Origin: Sipunculus nudus
Taxonomy: Eukaryota > Annelida > Sipuncula > Golfingiida > Sipunculidae
Direction of reading: 5' to 3'
Length of the DNA stretch: 64,000 nt
Assembly: GCA_026874595.1 (NCBI GenBank)
Contig: CM049319.1
Location: 19,447,101 to 19,511,100, forward strand
The notes under the pieces are model-generated. The model did not search any database, was not told the origin of the DNA, and was given only the letters and a program-made list of their open reading frames with translations. Shown here piece by piece: positions 11,851 through 24,515 of the stretch. A program made the translations under genes and the position numbers. Every line of letters starts with the position of its first letter. Position 1 is the stretch's first letter.

Positions 11851-12260
11851 CTAGAAATATGCATTCTAAGGATTGCAAGCCTCTGCCACAAGGGGAATCC
11901 CTATTGTGGGATGCTCCCAAACCATGTTTGCATTCACTTATTCAGCCAATATTACCAGGTTCATTCGTGCATAAGTGACTGTACATTTGTGAGTATTCCT
12001 TGAAGATGCCCTGAAAATTTCATGAGATTCAATTAAGGAGTGCATGAGATAGGTTGTTGAACAATCAAACACACAAACACAAACATGAACAGGGATGAAA
12101 ACATACCCTCCTGGCAAAGGCAACAAATAACAACATACCCAGACTTGTGATACTTGAGAAGTTTATCACATGACAGATGCTTTAGAAACAACAGGTCAAG
12201 GCACACACAAGTGTTAGATAATGTGTATATAAATAAACAATAATAAATTACCAACTAGCA
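11851..12260 (-). mobile_element. Hairpin-ended element, family F (inverted copy, 5' limit uncertain)
   Basis: Read on the minus strand, the 3' end is a GCAATCC-TT-AGAATGC hairpin followed by a short AT tail and CTAG (11851-11854), then TT in the flank. The first 100-110 bp align with 54700-54807 read on +, including CAGAGGCTTGCA, CACAATAGGGA and a GGTTTGGGAGCATC-like block. The outer limit at about 12260 is a guess. Confidence 0.5.
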
Positions 12261-12326
12261 AAGAAATAGTATATTACAAACATACATGGGGAAAGACTAT
12301 CACATGTAATCTGCAACATTCGGGTT

Positions 12327-12448
12327 CGCATTTACCCAGGGTAAAACCTATTTTACCCAATCCAGTGGGTAAAACCTGGGAAAAAGGTATTTTACCCAGG
12401 TTTTACTCATGTTTTACCCATGGTTTTACCCAGTTAATTACCCAGTTA
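12327..12448. repeat. Cluster of TTTTACCC / GGGTAAAA motifs in both orientations
   Basis: About ten copies of TTTACCC or its complement, several extended to TTTTACCCA, lie within roughly 120 bp in mixed orientation with variable spacing. It is not a regular tandem repeat. Confidence 0.6.
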
Positions 12449-14961
12449 AGTACCAAATTAATTTTTTCACAAGCTTTTCTGCTTATATATACATGAGGAG
12501 CCTACCTTAGTTTCTTCCTGGTAGGTAAGCAGTGATTATATACATACATTTTATGAATGTTGGTTGTAAGCCAAGTGGCTCTGACCACATCACCCCAGTC
12601 AAGAAGCTGCCATATGTGCAAAATACATCACTAATTAACAGGGATGTTTCATGCAGTTAATGAAACAGCTTCACACTGCTGTAGCTTTTTCTTGATCCAT
12701 TGAACATGTTCTCAGTTCTTATGGACTTATCCACACTTAAATGCGCAACTGTTTGGGAAATGAGATATATGTTTTCTGTCACAGGCTGCTTCGAGGACTG
12801 CATGCATTTGACTATTAAATATGTGGCACTTGCTAGAAAATATATAAATATGCCATTCAGTCATTTTGCCTTAATTCGGTTTGTACTCAAGACAGCAAAG
12901 GCACACATTAATAACAAGAGATTGAATAGAATGCGAGTACTGTTAAGCCACTAGAAAAATTCCTTCTCTCTGCTCTGCAGAGTGGAGAGCCCTCTGAAAC
13001 AAAATCAAAAGTCACAGCATATAAGACATCACAAACTTTAAAATTTAATAGAAGACACTATTACTTAACATTTAATAAAACACATTAAAGATTTGGAAAC
13101 ATCCAAAATTTTGTAATTACAACATAACATGTGAAATTATAGCTATCGAAAAGTGCAAGTAACAAAAATCATTAATTATAAATAGTAAGGGTGCATCAAC
13201 TGAAATTTGTTTAAAAAAATTGTATATAAAATTATGACAATCAACACCACATCCATTGTAAATCTGATTAATTAAATATATTTCTGTTAAACTGACCAAC
13301 TGGTGACTTAACAGTAAGTCTGGCAGTACTACTAATGTCATTATAAAAATGTTAAACAAGCCATCTAAAATCAAACTTTACAGAACATACATGTAATACA
13401 TTAAGTGGCACACATCCAACTTAGTATGATTAGTGTGGGAAGAGCACATTCTGTGTTAATATGCTTCTCAACATGAAAAATGTACATATTTTGTTTTGGA
13501 AGAGCACACTGTATAGATACTCTTGTCTTCATGTGAATGTGTGAGACATTATGAAACAGTTTACTTATTTTCCTAAAATGTTAAGAGACCAATTTAGGTG
13601 AAAGATGTATGAACTGGATTTGATATCAATAACATCCCCTATCCAAATTATCTTAATTTCAGGAAATATTATCTAAATATTCTTTGTATTCCTTTGTTTA
13701 TTAGCTTTTAAAAAGTGATTGCATCTTGTTCTTTTCCCATAAATTGATCAATACAATAATCCAAAATAAGTATGTTCAATAACAGCTTAACAAAATGTTT
13801 CTTTTTTTTTCTGAGGAAATGTATTTTCCTTTACAAATACACCTTGCAGCCCTAAAACTAGTCTAGGATACATGTACATGATGATCTAAAGAACCTGAGT
13901 GAATTCAGGGTTTGAATTTAAAACGCCCAATACAGGTATTAATATTGTTTTATCTCTAGGCATTTCCCCATATACTTACAACTTAAGGCACATGCAAATG
14001 TAATTTTCCAGCTTGGGATTATTAAAATATATCATATCTCATTTTAGATTGATACTTGTGACCTAAGAAACATGCTCAAAACAATAGCAGAATATAATAA
14101 AAAAATATGAACACTAGTAGAAAAAGACTGAATCCTGTGGGTATACTTATTGCGTAGTAATATCTCAAAACAATAATGCATTGGTGGCATAGCTACCTTT
14201 AAACCTGTGACTTAACATGCAGTCTGTAACAAATGTACAAATATATGTTAAAAGTAAACAATTATAAATATGGAATTCCATATTTTGCCCATAAAACGTA
14301 TTTTACCTTATGGCAGTTTTACATATGTTCAATGAAGGAGACACTGCAATAGCTAAATGCAGCATTTGCTAGCCTAGCAAGCTAGTGTCAGCAGCAAACC
14401 AAGTTACACAGGAGAAGTTTCACATGAATTTAACTCAACTCATACAAACACAAATACATATCACATAGTGAAGCAGAGAGTGAAAACTGCAGACAGCTAG
14501 TAACAGTAGAGTAATTTTAATTTATTTTAACAAAAAACTAATATATGACTAAAAATCTAGGAAACTGTGCCTGATAACCTCAGAAAAGTAATCATAATCA
14601 TGTATAATTGCAAAGATTAAAATTTACATATTTTTCTTACTGAAAACTCATAAAAAAGTAAAATGTGAATATCAGTTGGAGGGTGATTTTGCAGGTATAC
14701 ATAGAAGCTCACATTAACACGATGGTATGAAGACCAAAATAACTTCTATTGAAACTTATTCTCACTGTGATTGATTTTCTAATATTTTTAAATTATTGAC
14801 ATTTTACCCAAAGAATCAACTTATCCTAATGATAAAATACTCCAAAAATAATAAGCCATTGTCTAGCTGACAGTCAATATATATTAATCATGACAATTTT
14901 GTACCTTCGACAATATCTAATCTTGTTGTGACATAGAGGTGTACCAAGGATTTACAGAAAT

Positions 14962-14994
<33 letters not shown>

Positions 14995-16055
14995 GGGCAG
15001 ACATTTTAAGAATTAATGAGAGAACATTATATTAACAAGGAAGTAATATAATGAGGTCATATGATGTAAACATGACTGATATTTTCTTGTTTTTAGGATA
15101 ATTTTAATACTGTAATTTTCTTAGCAGATATTTAGTTTCAGGAAAAGTTTTCCTTAATATTACAGCACACATGCAAAGTAAGATGGGGGGGGGGGGGGAA
15201 TGGCACGGCTACCTGAAGGACCACCCTGGCTACACCTCTGGTGCAGGTGTTAATCAAAATTATATAAAAACAACAGAGATAGATGAGACAGTGATGCCAG
15301 CAATGATCAAATACTTATTACTGTGCTGTGAGCTGATGGCAACGAGTTATAGGTAGTGTGAACTGTCCAGTTATCTGCGCATGCTATAGTCTTTAATAAT
15401 AATAATAATAATTATAATAATAAGTCAAAGGTCTAACATTTTAACTTTACGAATTAAACATACAGTGCTCAGTCTTAATGATGTATAGCTGGTTGAACCA
15501 TGCAAGGCAGGTATTAAATAAGATATGGATCTGTGATATAAAAATATACAAAAATACAGTAATAGATGCTTTACCAGTAAAATATTCATGTAAATTTGTT
15601 AAAACATAGGAACACAATGTATAGCAGGTGAGAGTTTAGACAAATAGTCTTACTGTTGTTAATATAACAACTTATTCAAAAGGTATCACAGCCAGTGTGA
15701 TGTTCTCATGATGGACAACCCATGAATATTTCTGCATAATGCTTTGATACCAGCCATAGTTATTCTAGCACAATATCACAGTTACCATGTCTGTAGATGA
15801 GACACTGTTAACACTGATAACAGCTTGTGAAATATCTTTCACATTTTGTACCAGGTTTGCAGTTTCAATTGTTCTAAAGGACAATATGATCCAATATACA
15901 CATTAACCCTCTCTCAAAAACGTTTTACAGAACAAAATAAAATATTCATACAAAATTCTGTGAAAGCTGAGTAAATATTCTGTATTTAAGTAATTGCACT
16001 TACTTGTAACCTATTTTATCATTAATTTTTTGTTATCTTTATGTATAAATTACTA
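12449..16055. other. Intergenic AT-rich DNA between the renalase-like gene and AMZ; no gene seen
   Basis: No coding region is supported. It contains a 31-nt poly-G run (14963-14993), a 14-nt poly-G run (15185-15198), an AAT-type microsatellite (about 15394-15422) and otherwise AT-rich unique-looking sequence. The last few hundred bases probably include the AMZ 3' UTR on the minus strand. Confidence 0.5.
14963..14993 (+). repeat. Poly-G tract of 31 nt
   Basis: An uninterrupted run of G, followed by AGGG. It lies 190 bp from a second G run at 15185-15198. It could form G-quadruplexes and is prone to sequencing error. Confidence 0.9.
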
Positions 16056-18154
16056 TTAAACTATGGTCTCCAGATATGAAATACACTGATGAAGCCACTG
16101 AACTGTCTTCTCTAGATGGGTGGAAGGGTGCTCCAACATTACCTGTTCCACAAAAGTCAGGAGGCCTTTGTACCGCTCCAACACATCAAATCGACAAACA
16201 ATCTGTAATTTGCGTAGACACACGGGACATAGATAGAATGGCTGGTTTATGGCCTCCTCCAATGAGGAGCTCTCATTCATAAGACACTGGAAAAAGGCAC
16301 AGTGGTTCATGCCAAACATGTGACAGCTCTCATGGCTCAATACCTGGAAAATAAGAATGATTTGGTACAGTATAAATTACAAAAGAGTATGAAATTTTGT
16401 ATGAAATAAAAATATCATGATTTTCAAATCTTCAAACAAAGAAATATAAATTTACTTTATTAAAATCACAATGCTTTTAAAATATTCAGAGTTACCAAAT
16501 TTATTATTAAATTATTAAATAATTTACTGGGCATTACACCAAGACATGTATTTGAAATGAGGGCTGAGTTAAGAACCTTATGAGATCTTATGTTCACAAA
16601 AATGTAAAGTATAAAGGTACAGGCCAAGCTGGGCTTTTAGGTGCATTATATATTGTGTTTACATAGAGACCCAATTTGATTGTTCACAACCTCATCAGAT
16701 GACAGTACAACCTATTTACAATTGGCCGAGTGCACAGGAAATACAGCCAGACTTGTTTTGCTTCACAAATGCAAACAGGGTAATTTTTCTGTGAACTGGC
16801 CAATGCTCACTGCATTATATCGTAGCCTGCTCAGGTGATACATGACCTTCATATACATACCCTGCTGGCTGAGACAAATGTTCGGCATTCAAAGTCACAC
16901 AAGTAAAGTTTTGTTTCCTGTCCATTGCACTTATTGTAAATTGATTGCACACAACTAGTCTAAGCCGAGTGGTGTCAATGATTATGTAAAAACGAAGGCT
17001 CAAGTGTACCAGGTGCTAATCTAGAGTGAGCTTTATTGGACCTGTGCACAGGAAAACTTGACCAAAAATATGTTAGATCTATATAAATTACATAAATATT
17101 TATAATAATAAGAGGTATTAAATAATCCTTCTGGATTATAAATGAGGAACATTTTGCTAACTTTTCAGTATTTATGATAACTTTTGGCAATTTTTTCCTT
17201 ACTTTCCACAACCTTTCCGCATTTTTGGCAATTATCAGGACCCATGCAGTAGTTCGGGTATAAGACATTCATACTCGAGACCAGGACAACTGGACACCTT
17301 ATGTAACATTAGATAAGTGTAACAGAGCAACAAACCTTTATCATTCTCCAAACCAGATTTGAGTCCAAGGCATCTAGGGGTGGAGGAGTCTGGCCATCCT
17401 TGTACAGTTTCGGTTCAAACCTCCCAAAACTGAACACCCCACTGCGGAACTGAGCATTTGCTTCACCCAGCACGAAATTCCACTCCTCACTTGGATACAG
17501 GTCAGTCCATGTGATACCCAGTATGCAGTAGGCATGCCGTGGGATACGTTTATTTAAATATTTATACAAATCTTTAACCAAGAGTTGTTTCTGTCCAGTG
17601 ACTTTGTGAGTGCGTGTAGTGATATTCCATTTTTCTTGGTGTATATCAATACCTGGAAGGAGTCTGACATCATAGCCACTGAAGAACACTTCTGCAAAGT
17701 TTTTGAGAAATTCGAAAAAACCCGTGACCTGTCCATATTTGAATGCATGTATAAAGTTCGGGAACTGCTCCAGAGGCTGGATATACATCACTTTCCGTTT
17801 CTTCATTTTTGACAAGTGGAACCCAAGAGACAAAGATGCCCGCCACATATTTACTGTCTGGGGCACACATTTTTCCTTGGACGCTACTTTAAATAACACT
17901 CTTTCATCATCACCTTCATATTCATGGCTATGATCACCCTCTGTCTCACTGCATTCAGGGTTTCCTCTGGTTGACTCTGCGCATGCTGACTGGGAGTTCA
18001 GTTTCCTTGGATATCTCCCATTTTCTCTTATTGCTCTGGCATATGACAAAGAAAGCTTGAAAAGCTCTTGTTCACAAGGAGGAAGCTTCTTTGTAGAGCC
18101 TATCATTTGATGGACCTGGCTCTCCTCCCACGTTCTTCCTCGCCAGCAAGCCAT
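16056..18154 (-). CDS. AMZ: Archaemetzincin zinc metalloprotease (AMZ family)
   Basis: Two coding exons on the minus strand: 18154-17336 (273 codons) and 16343-16056 (95 codons plus stop), 368 aa in all, the usual size for AMZ1/AMZ2. Exon 1 ends RMIK and exon 2 opens VLSHESCHMFGMNHC, which is the family signature HExxHxxGxxxC. It is followed by CLM and, 16 residues later, CPVC, the second zinc site. Upstream are GITWTDLYPSEEWNF and a GVFSFGRF-like segment, both typical of archaemetzincins. The donor is GTTTGT at 17335 and the acceptor TTTTCCAG at 16344. The start ATG lies 24 nt inside an exon whose acceptor is TTCTGTTTCAG at 18179, and in-frame TGA codons sit just before it, so this start is well supported. 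The family comprises soluble aminopeptidase-like metzincins; substrates here are unknown. A Glu/Asp-rich insert at about residues 60-90 is poorly conserved. Confidence 0.92.
16344..17335 (-). other. AMZ intron; no gene seen
   Basis: AT-rich 992-bp intron with canonical GT...AG borders on the minus strand. No internal feature recognised. Confidence 0.7.
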
Positions 18155-18499
18155 CCTGCATCATCATTTGTGTAGTACCTGAAACAGAAAACATGATCAT
18201 TTAATGATTACAGTACAGCCAAGCCCGCTTATTGTCATGTCGGTGGTGCATGCATAAATTATGATAATAGCCGGGATGTGACATGTGGGCTTCAACATTG
18301 ATGTCCTTTTGAGTCATAGAACTAGAAGATGCATTATGTATCAAATGTTTTTAATAATTTGTCAATAGAAAGGAAACAGAAAGGTTTCTGAATATTTTTA
18401 TTCCGGATATCATTTTAATGACTCAAACTTTCATGATCATCTTTATGATAAGACTGTTTTGGGAGTAAGCATTGTCATGCCATTGTCAACTTTCTGAAC

Positions 18500-18560
18500 T
18501 TTCGCCGCGATTGAGGTTTTGAACCGCCATCTTTTCGTGGACCCTTAAAGGGGATTTCTG
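18500..18560. promoter_or_regulatory. Candidate promoter patch with YY1-like CCGCCATCTT
   Basis: CCGCCATCTT at 18524-18533 (AAGATGGCGG on -) matches a YY1-type core-promoter motif and sits in a small patch with several CG dinucleotides. It lies about 350 bp upstream of the AMZ start-containing exon on the minus strand. It could serve AMZ or a + strand 5' exon of VPS18. Confidence 0.35.
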
Positions 18561-18847
18561 GTCGTACGCAATGTTTAGAGCTCGTGCTTAATAAATTCTC
18601 GGCAAAATGTCACCGAGGTTTATACCACGGCCTTTCAAAGGCCAGGAGTTCAACATGTATGATATGTGATCGCAAACACCCTTGTTTACGTACGAAGATC
18701 TGGTTTACCATGGTATCTTCAGACATTGATTAGCTAAGTTACGGGGAGTGACCTGCATGCATCACTGCACTTGCCTGTTGCACACAGCTGAGAAGTTAGT
18801 GAGAATTGGTCTCCATGTGTGCTTGCCACCAGAAACTTGACTTAAAA

Positions 18848-19760
18848 CTAGAATATGGGTAGTGGACAAGCGACTACATGTATTTGCCGAAAATCAGAGT
18901 GATATGGGTGAAGTAAGGCATGGATTGAGTGGTAAGGGGAAACAGAGTGAGATGTGGTGTATATTAACATGGATGTCTGCCATGTAAACATGATTGCAAG
19001 TGGTGCCACCTGTCATTTGAACAAGAAAGCGATCTTAAATGTGTGCACCTGTTAAATTTCAGGCTTCTAAGTCAAACCAGTCCTGAGATATGAGTTATTT
19101 TAGTCCAAGGCAGTCAAACAGATGGACACGGTGCAAAAATGGTTGCAGGTAGCACCACCAGTTTTGTGTCTGATGAAAGGCTAGGCAAGATCTAAACACA
19201 TGAATGCAAAGATTTCAGGCTGATATGTAAAACCAGTGCTGAGATATAAGCATGGATGTCTGGAGGTTAAACATGATTGTAGGTGGCTCCACCTGTCATA
19301 TAAACGAGAACTTTATCGGAGATGTATACACATGCAAAATTTCAGGCTGATAAGTCAAACTTGAAATTTAACTCCCAAGATATGAGTGATTTTAACCCAA
19401 GGCAGACAAACAGATTGACACTGTGCAAACATGGTTGTAGGTGGCGCCACCTGTTAAGTGTATGACATCAAGCTATCCAAGAGCTACACTCGTGCAAAAT
19501 TTCAGCCCAATTGGTAAAAAAGAGTCCCAAGATATGTGGGTTTTTGTGCGAAAAAACAGACACACAGATGGATGCTGTGCAGAGAGGAAAGGTCAGAGGT
19601 CGACCCAAAACATGGGTGCAAAAAGACCTAAACATAATTCAAATTTCATAAAATTCCACCCAGTGGTTACAGAGGAGTTCTCCATAAACCTACGTGGCGG
19701 TGGAAGCAGCGGGTTGAAAACATAGTATCCGCAAAACTTGGTTTTGGTTTATACAATAAT
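18848..19760 (-). mobile_element. Hairpin-ended element, family B (inverted, shortened copy)
   Basis: Read on the minus strand this matches the ends and interior of the element at 62511-63892. The 5' end has ATTATTGTAT and GTTTTGCGGATA; the 3' end has a GTAGT...ACTAC hairpin and CTAG (18848-18851) followed by TT in the flank. Interior units carry variants of GTGGCGCCACCT (near 19003, 19285 and 19441). It is about 910 bp against about 1380 bp for the other copy. Confidence 0.7.
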
Positions 19761-19867
19761 CTGATACTGAGTTTAGAAAGCCCACAAAAAATTCACTTTC
19801 ATGATAAACACATGAAAGTGAAGGTAAAATACAGCCTAATTAAGGTACCTAAAGTCAACCGTCATTA

Positions 19868-20410
19868 CTGCTTTATCTAGACTCAGTTGTGGCTCTGTTT
19901 AAAAAAACAGAGCCACAGGTCCCTGCCTTCATTTATCTAGCGGACAGTCCCGCATGCAGGTGACAACGCTGTACCCACTTGGGTACATTCAGCCTGTGGT
20001 TAAGCCCGGGGTGATTGGCTGGTAATTGGTTCAGGCTAGCCCCTGTGCATTGCACATGTTACATCATCACTTCCAAGGTACTGGCCTACCGGGCAGCCGC
20101 CCAGCTGAAATGTGATACATGGGCCTGGCCAGCAGAAACAGTCCAGTATGTTACCTTGGTAACAACGCTGACTGTAGGCATGCAGTGGTCTGTGTATGGT
20201 GTGTGTGCCCTGGTCCAGTTACAGGACACTCACACCATGCACAAGTGATAATGTAACACATGCATGTACTGCTTGATACAATCACACAGGGGCACTGGGA
20301 TAGGCACCCAACATCAGGTGTAGCCCTCTCACTGTCCGCTAGATAAATGAAGGCAGGTACCTGTGGCTCTGTGTTTACAACAGAGCTACAACTGGGTCTA
20401 CTGCTTTATC
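19868..20410. mobile_element. MITE with about 70-bp terminal inverted repeats and a perfect 10-bp target duplication
   Basis: The element spans 19878-20400. Its terminal inverted repeats (19878-19948 and 20330-20400) begin TAGACTCAG / TAGACCCAG and match at all but about six positions, ending at a CTAGCGGACAGT segment. Both flanks carry CTGCTTTATC (19868-19877 and 20401-20410), a perfect 10-bp target-site duplication. Each terminal repeat also contains a snap-back palindrome (left: GTGGCTCTGTTT with AAACAGAGCCAC). A 9-10 bp duplication with long terminal repeats is typical of Mutator/MULE-type elements; there is no transposase inside. The interior's short open frames are not genes. Confidence 0.85.
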
Positions 20411-23400
20411 CTACATTTTAGTCATCTACTTGAGAAGATTCTACACCATCCACAAGCGGTGGTGCCAATCAGGCGTGATTATGGAGTCATGCAGTCTTGA
20501 AAGTTGATGCTGGAGCTGAAGTATATGTAACCATGGCAACCATAGTGTATAAATACCAAATGGCAAATCAAACGACAAAAGATATCCATGGCCATCATCT
20601 TTGAGAAAAGTGGGTCTTCCCGAGTCTTTTTTCTGCCAAGATTGAAATTCCCTCAATAAAACCAGACTGGCTGAACAGTGGCCTGGTGGCAAGGTACTAC
20701 TACTAAAATGTTATTTGAGGATCCGCTATTATCGCTCACTGCAGATATCGTATTCGGTGCACGTCAAATACAGTGTTCCATAAATTTCAAGTAATGAATA
20801 TTTTTTCAGGAAATAGTAAGCATTCATAAAATGACTACTCGATGACATTCTTTCTATATAAAGATACGTGCGATATACAAGTTACCTTTTCTGTTTGAGA
20901 TGGCAGGAGGCCACATATCCGGCCTTGACCTCACGGGATCATTCGCATAACAAATTTCGATAAATATTGATAATTGCAAAACACGACACTTTTTTCACAA
21001 TGTCTATTTATTTCATTGAATGAAGTCCACAAGACGATTTACTCTCTCACCTAAATAATTTTAAGCATTATTAAAAAAGGGAAATTGTTTTACCAGCCAG
21101 TCCCTCACTAAACATCACGGGAGGAGGAACCATCACAAGCACAGGGCTTCCTTTCTGACCAGGCCGGTCTACAAATATACGCCGGTAATGTATCACGTCA
21201 ACAAGCACAAGACGTCTGTGTCATAAATTTAATCAAAAAACGACACATGGGGTTCTGCCACTGCACAAACTGATACAAAATTAATGAATGTGGGGGCACA
21301 TGATCAGCTGTCACTGCAGACAGTGGAGAGAATTGTCTGTACACAGACTGTAGGTGCCCAATTCTGTTCTGCAGGTTTGCTTACACTTGTTAAAAATAGG
21401 TGTAAATTTGCTCCCTCCTTTATAACTGCTTCATAGACCTATTGTGACATTAAGAATATTTATATGTAGCCTTGTATGCGTTGCCAGCAAAACGGAGGAG
21501 CCCAGCGAAGAGTGTCCATATAGCCAGTGTTATTACATTTTGTTTTGAGAGACGGCATACCAGCCAAGCACACTACTGCAGAGGCTACTGGCTCAGATAG
21601 ACACAGAGTGCTGTGCACACGACTTTCTGGTTTACTAGACTCCGTTCCGTTCTATTCCTGCCTCCACTTCTGCTCTTTTCTGGCTGTAGTCTGTTTGAAA
21701 AAAAGCCTTACTTTGTTTGAAGTAAGCATAAACTTCCGTCATGATGCCAGGGGTTGTTTTGTTTAGGTGAGAAGCTACTGCATGGCTAACCCAGCCTGTA
21801 TGTCTGTATATGAAAATGGTGACCATCATATTGGAATGATGTAACTGTGAAATCCAGCGCTTTGTGTAAAATTTACTGATGATATATCACATGTCGCTGT
21901 GTTCAGCAGGCCCAGTTAGACCTCTCAAGAATATACAAATGTACATTTTGTACTGCTTGACCTGCAGGGCGCACCTTGTGGGTCAAGCAGTCCAAATTGT
22001 AGCTGTAAATATACACCCAAAATGAAAAGCCTTATTATTTAAAATTGACACTATTCCTAATGCTTATTTATATCTCCTGTATATCTTTGAGAATCATTCA
22101 TCAATGCACAAGCATTAAACCAATCGTGTTGCACATTTGGGAACCATTTTATTGGAGTTTATCTCCGAGACAATGTCACCCTGACTATGCGTTCCTGTGG
22201 TACAAGGAGTTAATATATTGTTACTTGTAATAAACGCAGGCAGAACTCTGTCACAGGAGGCCATGCAGGCATCACGGCTCTAGCACAAACTATTTTTAAC
22301 AAATGAAAGATCAGGGTTGGCAAGTTTAGCTAGACAGGGTATAACCATAGGTTATAGGATAACCTGGTTAAAACTGCCAAACCTTAGGCAGGTTTCAGGC
22401 CCCAAGAATGCCTAAAACTATTTTTTTCTAAATTTATGACCTATAAAATAATAATACTACCAAATGACTAGGGTGATGAAATCTCTAGGCTTTTCTGAGC
22501 TGCTAGAAGGTTTCAAGTATTAGTAATGCATAATATCCTGTTGACTTGAATCATGCAGTCTTCTAAGAGCCTGTATAGGTGTTTGAAACCATGTTGGTGG
22601 CATATGGTATCATAGGCCAATGTAATATACAGTCCTGCTAACTGGAATGATGTAATAAAGCCTCTAGTAGCCTTCCAGGAAGGCTGGGTATCAGAGGGGG
22701 AGGTCATGCTTGATTAGATTGAGTACTATTTATCAGGGTGATGTGGTCATAACTCATAAGACCCCACTGTGGTCATATCCCACTACCGTTTTCTATAGTA
22801 GATGTTCATGTGAACTTTCATACATGACTAGGATGCAAGTTTTAAAAAATTAAGTTTCATTGGCTGAATCAATATTGAGCAGTTTGTGGCCAGCTCACTG
22901 AAACATGGGTCACACAAATGCCATGCAACGGTTTTGATGCATTCTTGTCTGCTTCATAAATCATACTTCAAGCCTCTGTCTTTGTTTGAATAAAACAATA
23001 TATGTAAAACAGAGGCACAGCTGGATCTACACAGGCATGGAAAGAGCTAGGTACCAGTCTATATAGTTGATTTTCAGCAGCATTTATATCCAAATAAATT
23101 CCAAATGTTATTCATTGCCTCCCGTAAACAAAACCATTCATATTATAAAGTTCATTGAACATTATGAGTAAAATATTCAGACACAATCAGGCCAACAGAA
23201 CAACAAGGGTGACAGTATAACCTTCCTTTGCAGGAGAATGAGCTATTTGCTTATTAGTTGTAAACCTGTATAGATAAGGAATATTGAAGCAGGTGTTGGT
23301 GATGAATAAAATTAATAGTTGAAATGAATGAATGAATGAATAAATATTTTATTCAGAAAATATAAGGCCTCAGGCCCATAATTCCATAAGTATCTGCATA

Positions 23401-24494
23401 ATACAATCGCAATAAATAAAATAAATATGAATAACAAAGTTTTAACAAATAATTTTAAATACATGCATTCCAAAATATCAACTAATGTAATTAGTCACCA
23501 AGAGGTAATTTCTGTAATATACAATATGTATACATATAATGTTTGTATGCATAAACATTCAAGTATCCAGATCTTAAATCAAGTTTTTGGCACTCTCTTT
23601 GTTTAATCTTTCATTCAAAGACCAACATCAAACAAGGCTGCCTGCAGAGAGTCTTCTTCGTCAGCTTACATAGTGGAACTCAACAAGTCCAAATGGAACA
23701 TTTTATAAATAAAATATAATAGTCCTGTTCTAACCTTGATCTATTAAACAGAAAAAACACACGGTGATATTAATATTTACCAATTTATTGTAATGCCTTC
23801 TTTAAAATAGATTTTAGTAAAGTTTACAGTAATTTCAAATAAGGATCATTTTGAAAACTCACAGTACTTAAATATTGACTTATACTTGATAATTTCTTCT
23901 TTTAAAAGCACAATATAAAAAAGCTACATGATAATTAATAAAAGTAAGATTATTTAAGACATAAGTGATATAGAAGAAAATTTACCTAATTTGAAAAGAG
24001 AACTGTCTTTCAGATCATTATATAATAGACAATTAGGAAATGATATTCAGTTTCAGCTGAACTTTCACCATGTTTTTAAACAGTAAGTAAAATTTCTCTC
24101 AGTCCAGTGAGTGTTATTATTTTTTCCTTTTTCAATTTGCAAATTATGTGATGAACATCTAAACTGGATTTATGATTATTATTTTTGTAGCATTCAAATA
24201 CATTTCCATTGTTAAGAGTGATTTGAACACTGAGTATGTTTGTAAACATTTATATTTTGAAATGTGATTTGACCATTCTTGCAAATAAATGCCCTTAGTG
24301 TTTGGTGTAACTCTAAAAGAAACAATTGTGTATCCCCTAATTCTTGCAATATCCAATGAATCAAAGCCCAATGAAAATAGTAAATTTTTTATTTTTGTTG
24401 CCTAAGTTTTCCTTTCCAGTTCATCAAGTTGTAATATGAGATTTTGAAATGTTTTAAATTCAGTATTTCATGATTATTATTTAAATTTTTTTAG
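20411..24494. other. Intergenic DNA between AMZ and VPS18; possible 5' UTR exons only
   Basis: No long coding region. A good minus-strand donor (AAAAG|GTAACT, exon base at 20886) ends a stretch starting ATGTGGCCTCC and may close an upstream AMZ exon. The VPS18 start exon begins at 24495 after a T-rich acceptor, so a + strand 5' UTR exon should also lie somewhere upstream; I could not place it. A hairpin is present at 21952-21991. An AT-rich repeat tail with GAATGAATGAATAAA lies at about 23322-23345. Confidence 0.45.
21952..21991. other. Perfect 11-bp hairpin with 18-nt loop
   Basis: ACTGCTTGACC (21952-21962) and GGTCAAGCAGT (21981-21991) are exact complements; pairing continues outward for three more pairs after one mismatch. 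Role unknown. Confidence 0.6.
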
Positions 24495-24515
24495 GTCAAC
24501 TTGGTTTGAAGAAAG

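Noticed and set aside
20015-20248. 77-codon frame inside the MITE
   Set aside because: The MITE is non-autonomous and this frame has no transposase motif.
20441-20692. 83-codon minus-strand open frame next to the MITE
   Set aside because: Starts with TTG and has no family resemblance; kept only as unexplained intergenic sequence.
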